In this document: piece after piece, positions 56,322-64,000 of the stretch
How positions within the stretch are numbered: position 1 is the first letter of the stretch
Layout of the letters: every line of letters begins with the position of its first letter
From: Corythucha ciliata
Lineage: Eukaryota > Arthropoda > Insecta > Hemiptera > Tingidae
DNA length: 64,000 bases
Assembly: GCA_038030265.1 (NCBI GenBank)
Contig: CM075938.1
Span: 46,183,189 to 46,247,188, forward strand
Direction of reading: 5' to 3'
Notes under the pieces: model-generated
The model's input: only the letters and a program-made list of their open reading frames with translations
Told to the model about the DNA's origin: nothing
The model's database searches: none
Program-made: the position numbers and the translations under genes

Positions 56322-57776
56322 TTACTTCGGAGGAAATATTGTGTCGAAGGGCACAATTGACGACATTCTGTTCAGTATGTTGGCGCAAATTTGACCGAGA
56401 GTTTTACTCAGAGCAGGAAGCAAGTCGCGCATGACATCCTGCCAATTCTCGTTCAAAAATTTATTCATGTGATCACCTGCGTAAAAATATTCAAAGAACA
56501 ACGCTTGAGTAGATTCGGAATAACCGGAGGACATTCATGAAAAAATACTTGGGAAAAGTTCAAATGAAAATATCCTTCATTTGTTTTGAAGTTTCTTAAT
56601 AAAGTTTCGGTTTAACGTACAAAAATTAAACTTCACAACATGCGTTGAATCGTCGCCGAAAGAACCTTTTTCATTAAGTTCTAATAATTGTCAGTGATAT
56701 TTCACTCTCATCATCAACATTGTCTTGAATCTCACCCGTTGGGAATAATGACGATTCAAGCGTATTGTGAACGTTTCTACTCGTACTAAGCAAGTCAAAA
56801 GAATAATAAAAATGAAGAGAATTGAGAGGTAATACCTAGGAATTTATCTCCGTTGAAAAGATTTTCAAGTTTAATTGTCATATTTCCAATGTGGAGGGGG
56901 AAATCTGTTGAGATGAATTTCGCGTGTTCCAGCCCGTTCTTCTGTTTTTCAACAGTCCATTTAAATTTCCAGGAGTATTTAAGGTTTTCTATTTCGAAAA
57001 AAAGTTCAAGATTTTAACCTCGGTTTGAAAATAAATGACTGGGAACATCAATAAACTTACGAAGATCAATTTCACAGTTTCCTTTTCCAGCGATGGGCAG
57101 AATCAGAACTCTCCCTGACGCAGTGTATAGTCCTTTTATCTTCAATTTGTCCAGCGACAAGAACAATTCGCCCCTTTGTTCTTTGAAATTCATTCTTGTT
57201 TAATCGAAAGAAACAAAAATACATTCCGGTCATGTTATTATTATTTTTTTTTAAAGGAATAATCTCAGAAACATTCTTACTTGACATCGTAGAACTTTGA
57301 ATTATCCAAATTCCACATTTGACAGTTTTTCAATATTAAATTGAGCCCAACACTATGCGTCCCTTGGCGAATGGCAAGCTCTTTTAATTCCAAAGGATCT
57401 AATGATGGGATTTTGTAAGCCGGGTCTCCTAAATGAAATGTTTTATTTCCTCATGAATACGTATTAATTAATTTAGATAGTCGAGAACATGGTAATTTAC
57501 CTCTGGCCACAATTTTGATAGCAGGAGCTCCCACTTCGACGGCACATTTCTCAAAGTTGGGGTCATTTCTAGGACAGGCGCGACTAATGTAGGATGCTGA
57601 AGGTATATAATATGAAAAATATAAATTACTAGTTTACATGCCGGGGACCAACAGAAAGTAAACAAAATGAACTCACGCAGTGAACGTGAATTTGGTGATT
57701 GCTTCGGGATTTTAGCGCCCTCGGTGACAATTCCAAAACACAAAACTACGGACACTAACCAAAAAATCACACCCAT
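56322..57776 (-). CDS. Takeout/JHBP-family secreted lipid-binding protein (gene C)
   Basis: Exons in order: 57677-57776, 57501-57596, 57281-57428, 57061-57194, 56836-56988 and 56322-56476, with lengths identical to gene B (100, 96, 148, 134, 153, 155). The product is 261 aa with signal peptide MGVIFWLVSVVLCFGIVTEG, cysteines in RACPRNDP and EKC, and FLNENWQDV in the last exon. It differs from B at roughly a score of residues (for example LFLSLDKLK against WFLTLDILK in exon 4). Splice sites are intact; the exon 4 acceptor differs in sequence from B but keeps the AG. It looks functional and arose by recent duplication. Confidence 0.87.
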
Positions 57777-58690
57777 TTTTGCTCCAAGAGGACTCACAAA
57801 CTGCAGCAGCTTTTTATTGTTCATCTAGTATTTATACACTGAAAGTCATTGTCGTCGGCCTTGATGAAGTGATATTCTCGAAAGTTCCTGCGCGACTTGG
57901 AAGAGAAACATGACAAACAAAAAATTGTCGGTTTAAGAGGGAAGGTGGATGGTTCCCGAAGTTTTCTTATATACTTACTTCTTTATACTAAAGACACTGG
58001 AGGGAAGAAGTGGAAAAAAAAGTTGCATCAAGGTATTAACTCGACGCCCGAATTTAAATCACAAACACGTCTCTATTAATACTTTTGGTGCCTGAACATG
58101 CGGGACGAGGCATAAATGTGACCTAGGTCCATTCCTTTATAGGCGACGCGATGACTTCCCGTCACGTTCAATGACATTCTCTAGTGATTTTAAATTATCA
58201 TTTACGGCACCAGACTTGCTCGGAATAGACCAAAAAGTAATGAATATTACTTATTATCCTATATACTTTAACCTTCGCATTTTGACATTTTATCTTTTTC
58301 ATGCATTTTGCTTGAAAATGGAATTCAAATTGCTCTCTCCCAGTTTTCACGGGAGTGAGTCGGTGACTGAATGCAATCTTCTTTGAAGATTGGGGAAGCT
58401 GGTTAGTTAAAAAAAAAAAAGACATTTTTTTAAACGTAAAAGTGATTTATCGTGCAGTTTCACAACCTTATATGGTGTGGATTCACAGGTGCCCTGTTTA
58501 ATGAATGGAGAAACAAGTGAACGATCATGTTTATTTCCTTGCATATTCGTTTTCTTAATGACTTGAGAAAATATTCAGGAGGAGAGGAGTCCGGTAAAAA
58601 ATATTTTATATTCCATTATTGATGACATATTAGCGCGTGTTTGTTCCTCCATTGACTGTTTTTTTTTGCCCCAAAAAATCAGTTTATTGA
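57777..58690. other. 5' flank of gene C, duplicated from gene B flank
   Basis: It matches 22716-23270 and then 24668-24895 with many small differences. The 1.4 kb at 23281-24668 is missing here. It includes the putative promoter of gene C, but no clear TATA/Inr pair is recognised. Confidence 0.55.
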
Positions 58691-58699
58691 AATATATTA

Positions 58700-59440
58700 T
58701 TATGTTTTCAGCCAACCTTGTACCAGGAATAAATAAAATTATTTCCTTGGTTCATGTTTTTTTCTTGGTTCACGTGTTTTTCAGATCGCAAGAGAAGTGC
58801 CTCGACCTGCACTTTTTCACAGTATAAATCTCAAAGGAACAGAGTGGGGTTAGTAACAAGTATTGCATAGAATATACCTAGTGTACTCATAACATCGGCC
58901 TCCCAATCTCATCTTATTCCGCTGCAAATGCGCTTTAAAAACAAGAAACAAAACGGTGATTTTCGCTCTTTTTTTCTCTTCTGCCTCACGCCACATAGTC
59001 GTTATCAAGCTGTGTACCTATTTGCTTATTTCGATTCGGAATAGGAAATACATGACTCACTTATGAGTGCAACCGATTTGAAGCAGGTTTTAAGGAAATA
59101 CTCAGCTCGATTGACGACTATGAATACGGGCTTCAGGCTCGTTAGCAACACTGTGCTTTGGCACTTTTATCGGGTTTTGCCCTCTAGCTCCTTTCCAGAT
59201 CGTATTTACTTTCATGTTTTGTTATTCGTCGTAAGATTACGATATTGAAGGAATGAGTTGCCCAATTGCCACACAAGATGACGGGTTTTAACTACCAGTT
59301 TTTAACTACCGGGGTCAACCATGAACTAGCGTAAATCGCGGGTCAATCGCGGTATCTATATGGCATTACAACATTATTTGTGATAAAGCGCCCTTAGTTA
59401 CCGCTTGTGTTATTTTTTAACACTAGCTCATCGTTGACCT
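58700..59440. other. No feature recognised
   Basis: Low-complexity AT-rich sequence without recognisable coding, RNA or repeat structure. Confidence 0.3.
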
Positions 59441-59445
59441 CCGAA

Positions 59446-59729
59446 GTGACTAAACTTTACTATAGGTGCCGCAGATTTCCCCCTGCCTATCGGTCGGGAG
59501 GGGTGGAGACTGACGTCACCAGCAGTCCTTTGCTCCCGATTGCTCAACCTAGAGCATCAAAGCAAGTTAAATTTGAAATTAACGGTTACGAACGCTCAAA
59601 AATCACAGCACATTAACAATTAATAATGTACTGGGTTCAGCGCAAAGGCACTTGGGACTGCTCGTGACGTAGATGAAGGGCAGTGTAGGCCGAAGATCTG
59701 CGTGCGGCACCTATAGAAAGTTTAGTCAC
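59446..59729. mobile_element. MITE with GTGACTAAACTTT termini
   Basis: Inverted ends GTGACTAAACTTT then CTATAGGTGCCGCA at 59446-59473 and 59704-59729, the left arm having two extra bases. 284 bp, non-coding, no clear target duplication. 59730-60240 shows nothing further. Confidence 0.6.
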
Positions 59730-60339
59730 CTTGGTTGATCCCCAGTTAGAGAGATAATGATAAATGGTTGAACGTCGATTTTTTTTTTTGAATAAGTAAA
59801 CAATAATGCGTAAAGATTGGGTCTGCGCGGTTGACCTCTCCTGAAACCAACCGACCTATATCTCGACTTACCCAGGTCCTTTTCGCCCCTTCCATGCCAT
59901 CGAAACCGAACGTCCAAGTGAAAATACCTACAGAAAATAGGGGTCAAGGCCGATGGTCACCCGAATGTCAAGGGCTAGACTGATCTAGGCCTTTTCAAAC
60001 TGTTTTTCTGTTCTTGGAATGCACAGACGACCCCCGGTGTTTTATACTCATCGTCTCATGATACCAGTACATCCTATTCTCCTGGTCATGCAGAAACCAA
60101 GCATGAATATTACTCGCATTTTCCCTAGTATTTTGAGCAAATTTCCTAGCTCCAAGTCGGGGCAGAAATAAAAATGCAAACGCCTAAGAGATAAGACAAA
60201 TTAGCGTGTTTTATATTTTTAATTTTTCATTTTAGACACCTTTCATTTCATTTTTTTTCTCTTTTTTGTGTTTTGTTTATTCAGACGAGAATTGAAGCTT
60301 TTTCTATACTATAGGAGCGAGCTAGAGTTTGTTTACTTC

Positions 60340-60560
60340 TTATTCATGCAAATTAGGAATTTTTCTCAATTTTAGCCGAGAATTAGCAATTTATCTTAAT
60401 TTTAACCGCAAATTTGCGTTTTATTTTTCACTTTAGCAGTGAAATAGCTTTTTTAGCCATTTTTGCCGGGAATTGTTTTTTTTTCTTCTTCTTAAATTGT
60501 AGCAGCGAATTAACTCATTTTTTTCATTTTCAACATGAATTAGCGTTTTGAATCGAAGTT
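60340..60560. repeat. Degenerate TTTTAGCCGCGAATTAGC repeat, second locus
   Basis: Same unit as 7600-7995, six or seven diverged copies of about 30 bases. Confidence 0.45.
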
Positions 60561-60617
60561 GCGGTCAAGTCTCCGTTTCGACCTCATTGTCAGATCCCAG
60601 AGCTACTCGGTCCTGAT

Positions 60618-62283
60618 GGGCCTATTTCACAAAAGTACTTTGCAACTCTTCACTACCAACTCTGCAGTTTCGGTTCCACCAAATGGAATTTGAAAAGTGG
60701 TAGGAAAAGTGAACTGCAGAGTGGGAGACTCTCGAGCAGCCGCACAGCCCGAGCCGAACGTGCCACACAACCATGCCCGACATAGGGCCATATTCAGAGG
60801 TGTCGGGAAAAAACCCGCAAGTGCTGTTGCCAAGGCGAGATAATGTTATTTCTTAAACGGCGTTCTTAGATTCCTCTTGCAGCATTTTCTTCCCGACCAT
60901 TCAAAATAAGGCTCCAACTCTGCATTCCACACTTTTCCGCAAAGTTCGAAAAGTTTGTGTTCCACCGTTCGCGTGCTAAAACTTTTCACTCATCACTAGT
61001 TGCAAAGTAAATTTGAAGAGTAACCTTCACATGCTAATGTTTTTTTATAGCCTCACTCTTGTTTGTTGAGTTACTAGCCGGTATCCGTTAGCACGAGAAC
61101 AGTAACACGGAGTATTACGGGCAAAATGTCGACAAAGGAGAGACAGAATAAAATGTGTACTTAGTACATTGTTTTTGGGCAAGATTGTGTGGTTGAGCAA
61201 ACCCGAAAATTGGGTGAACAATTTAATGATGATATTTAATTTACGTCTAAAACCTGACGACATGCGTTACAGAAAAATATGTATAAGAATACAACCCCTG
61301 AGGATGACCTATAAGTAGGTTGAAACCCGGTTTTGGAGGAATAACAACAGGATCTCGTGAGACGACAAATCGTTTACCATATTTTTGAAGAAAAAAAATG
61401 TGTGTTTTGGAGGAGATTGATAGAGGAAGAAGTATATTCTGCCCTGAATTTTCCCCCAAAATTGGCCATCAAGACAAATAGGAAGCGTGCCACTGCCGAG
61501 TGTAATCGATGATAATCATGGAATTGCGAAGTACGCGATAATCATGAAGCCCAATCATGAGCTCGCGCGTCTGTTGTCAAATTGTTCTTCATACTCCCTC
61601 GAATCGTCAGTGTTAATCAATGTGCCCTCCTTTTCCAAAACAAAAATAATAAGAATAAAAATGTACCGCTAATCCACAAGTGTCTTCTGCCTAACGAGCG
61701 GTCCCTCGGATCATGGATCGAACAATTGCACTAGACACTAGAAACCTCTTGCAACGCGGCATACAGTTGCTTCATTCGGGCCATGCATAACGCGTCGGGG
61801 TATGCACCTAGTGCCGAAACAAAATTTTTTGCTCAATCTCATCAGACAACGCAAGGCTTCGTTTTGGAGGGTATACGACGGTCGACTCTGTCCATCACCA
61901 TAATATTCAGTTTGAGTCTTAATCAAACGAAAACTTCGTGAAAAAGCTATCATTCATTGCAAAATTTATGTGAATTCTATAATCCCTTCGGACATGCATC
62001 GCTACCACTTTCTTTTTCAGAAAAATATCGAAAAATAAATTTCACGTAGGTATTTCACACACCTCTTTCCACTTGAAGGGTCAACTAATGACTCTGCAGA
62101 AAAACTGAAAACTCTTGAAAAGTGTGGCTCTTCACTCTGCAAACTTTTGTTTGGTGAAACAAAAATACATATTTGTGTGAAAAGTTGAAAAGTTTAAACT
62201 TTGCAATTCACTTTTCCACCCACTTTTCAAATTCCATTTGGAGGAACAGAAACTTTGCAGAAGAGTGCCGGGTGAAATAGGGC
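60618..62283. mobile_element. Large fold-back DNA element with GGGCCTATTTCAC termini
   Basis: Left end GGGCCTATTTCAC at 60618 and right end GTGAAATAGGGC to 62283. Arms of about 65-85 bases share CTCTGCAGTTTCGGTTCC-like and CCAAATGGAATTTGAAAAGT text. Inner copies of the arm phrases occur near 60900-61000 and 62050-62200. No transposase frame was found in the 1.67 kb, so it is non-autonomous. Confidence 0.6.
61298..61326 (+). ncRNA. Hammerhead-like core motif
   Basis: CTGAGGA, a 5-bp stem ACCTA/TAGGT with loop TAAG, then TGAAAC. This is the same layout, including the extra U and G after the core, as the motif in PLE-2. No Penelope coding sequence adjoins it. A cleavage site is not evident. Confidence 0.35.
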
Positions 62284-62653
62284 TTGGAGCGTTTTTTTCA
62301 GAAACCGTGCGCGATTTTCACTTGTTTGGACCCCCTCTAACAAACTTAGGGCGGCCGACAATTTCACAATGCCGGCAAGTGAAGGAGTTCTCTCCCGGCC
62401 CGTTTTGTCTTACGGTGACAAGATTAGCAAATTCCCTATTATGTACATATATGGAGAAAATGTTTTCCAATAGAAGGTGTGTACGTAGAAAAAGGAGTTA
62501 TGGCTCAGTAAAGTTTATAAATAAAGCCGTGGTAGGCTTATTATTTTACAAATTGCTCTGAGGAATTTTGTGTTGAATATCTCTTTAAGTTTTATGAAAT
62601 GGTATTAATTGAGTTACAATTCAACATTTTTTTATTTTTCTACATTGGCAGAC

Positions 62654-62682
62654 TAGTTTCGGGGTTACACCCCATTCTCAAT
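62654..62682 (-). ncRNA. Degenerate hammerhead-like motif
   Basis: On the minus strand TTGAGAATG, a GGGT/ACCC stem with loop GTA, then CGAAACTAGTC. The first part departs from CUGANGA, so at best it is a decayed relative of the two other motifs. Confidence 0.25.
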
Positions 62683-62872
62683 ACCGTCCAGTCCAATTAC
62701 GTCGGCAACAAAAAAGTCGAAATTGGAAGTCATACACGTAAAGAACCCCTCCTTCACATTCCTTCCCCGCCACTTCCTGGTCACCCCCCCCCCCCACAAG
62801 CGAAACCACCAGAGCTTCTTGTTAATCCAAGTAAAAATACAAATCACCACGTCAATCACAGGATGAACTGTT

Positions 62873-62937
62873 AACCCAACAACCTAAAATGGCACACCTC
62901 ATGCCATGTGCCACGTGCCATTTTAGGTTGTTGGGTT
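62873..62937. repeat. Perfect 23-bp inverted repeat, hairpin
   Basis: Arms AACCCAACAACCTAAAATGG plus CAC (62873-62895) and their exact complement (62915-62937) enclose a 19-base loop. It may be the remnant of a small fold-back element; too short to classify. Confidence 0.75.
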
Positions 62938-63039
62938 CGGGGGCCTGTTCTGTATAGTTAACGACAGTTGAAAACAACACTTGGTAGCAACACCAGTTAG
63001 CAATGACGACATGCTGAGATGTTCTGTAAGTAAACAATA

Positions 63040-63178
63040 GGGGGCCTATTCTCTAACAACAAGCAATATTTTTTTCGCCAGCCATGTGTTTATTTCATTC
63101 ATTTGTTTGAAGAAAATCAATGAAATAAACATATGACTTCGAAAAAGCTATTGCTTCGGAGTTAGAGAATAAGCCCCC
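63040..63178. mobile_element. MITE with GGGGGCCTATTCTCTAAC termini, 139 bp
   Basis: Ends at 63040-63057 and 63161-63178 are inverted with one mismatch. Its length equals that of 386-524, and the interior resembles that element in reverse orientation (CATATG and TTTCAT motifs). Non-coding. Confidence 0.65.
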
Positions 63179-63592
63179 AGTACTTGAAATGTCGTTATAC
63201 GTCATCACTTAGGATTTGGTGTTGGTATCAAGACAGATAAGAAGAACGAATAAACGATGTGCGGCACATGCGCAATCAGGGTTTCATGACGGTTTCCTAT
63301 GAGGAAGTTTACAAACGTCGTTTCCCTAATCTTCCCAATTTCGGTATCCCTCACCTAATACTAATTAGTTTTTTAAAGTAAGTAAGCTCATTACGACTCA
63401 CTATTTATCAAAGACTGATTGTTTATTTATTGCTGCTGGGGTGGAGCTCTCTAGAACGGTCAAGTTGGCGAAAACTCTACATAAAAAGTAAATGCTTCAC
63501 CGGGCTACACAGCTATGATGATGACAGTTTCACAAATGATTTTATTAACACAAATTCGTGCAAGGCACCAATTACCTATTTTTATCTTGCAG

Positions 63593-63834
63593 CTCATGAG
63601 TGCCACAAGACCAATGAAAAAAGTGAAATTGAACCCGGAAGATGTACTGGGTGTAGTCTCATCAGGGAGCCCTGACGCCGCTACGGTGGAGGATCTCGTC
63701 AGGTTTTTGAAGTGCAGAAGGGTGACATTACAGTCAAAATCGAAAGAGTACTTGGTTAGCACGACGAAAAATTTTTTCGAATTTAATTTACCGGTGGATA
63801 TGACGGTCGACGGTGGAAGGTGGCTCCAAGAAAA
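63593..63834 (+). CDS. Candidate internal exon with SAP-like motif
   Basis: A good acceptor (T-rich tract then TTGCAG before 63593) and a GTATCG donor after 63834 bracket an open segment. Its core reads DAATVEDLVRFLKCRRVTLQ then SKSKEYLVST, like a SAP-type helix-turn-helix in which a short helix and a glycine/serine turn precede KKEYLV. Similar segments appear in uncharacterised insect and transposon-derived proteins. No partner exon is found, so host gene or TE origin is open. Confidence 0.35.
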
Positions 63835-63907
63835 GGTATCGCTTGAGAAAGGAGGATTTGAACGCAGCTGTATCGTCCCCTATGTGACATTCATGAAACA
63901 TTCTTAC

Positions 63908-64000
63908 ATGATATCGTACAGCTTTGAATTTTCCAAATTCCACATTTGACAGTTTTTCAATATTAAATTGAGCCCAACACTATGCGTCCCTTGGCGAATG
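63908..64000 (-). pseudogene. JHBP gene D, part of exon 3, cut by window edge
   Basis: It matches the 3' part of exon 3 of genes B and C (AIRQGT.SVGLNLILKNCQM and on) up to a GTAAG donor at 63907. The downstream exons 4-6 expected at lower coordinates are absent: homology ends about 15 bases into the intron. So the copy is truncated here unless it is rearranged. The upstream exons would lie beyond the window. Confidence 0.7.

Overview
The window is nuclear DNA of an arthropod, most likely an insect. The main host genes are spliced takeout/juvenile-hormone-binding-protein (JHBP) family genes with GT-AG introns. There is also an exon matching the N-terminus of the DNA polymerase alpha catalytic subunit and a tandem 5S rRNA cluster. 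Nearly everything else is transposable elements and decayed short-period tandem repeats. A sap-feeding hemipteran would fit this repeat-rich AT-leaning landscape, but that is a guess; nothing in the window fixes the species.

Host genes: JHBP gene A (+, 4723-10583, six exons, 249 aa), gene B (-, 21258-22715, six exons, 261 aa), gene C (-, 56322-57776, a near-identical copy of B) and the edge of a fourth copy D (-, 63908-64000). All complete copies share the same exon number and intron phases, so this is a tandem family later pulled apart by repeat insertions. POLA1-like exon(s) lie on the minus strand at 45.4-46.3 kb. A 5S rRNA array (unit about 630 bp) occupies 48316-53965.

Transposon layers: a Ty3/gypsy gag edge (1-312), a Copia remnant (574-2974), a Ty3/gypsy element with a tRNA-Trp-like primer site (14041-17357) whose two LTRs each carry a different MITE, LTR sequences rich in minisatellite (19260-21036 and 25749-27333), and a BEL/Pao element with a perfect 5-bp target duplication (36240-42828). 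A Merlin transposon (46499-47374) has an 8-bp target duplication. The stretch 25555-34555 is stratified: a Penelope-like element on the minus strand is split by a hAT element (8-bp duplication GTTGGCTT), the hAT is split by a LINE, the LINE ORF1 is split by a MITE, and a solo LTR sits in the distal Penelope part. A second, inverted Penelope copy next to it preserves the empty sites. In the 5S array a 5'-truncated Jockey-like LINE sits inside one 5S gene with an 11-bp duplication of 5S sequence, and that LINE itself contains a solo LTR with a 4-bp duplication.

The remaining sequence is mostly MITEs, fold-back elements and at least six families of highly diverged 20-70 bp tandem repeats. No tRNA gene, CRISPR array or prokaryotic operon was seen. 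All calls come from reading the sequence by eye; no database search was run.
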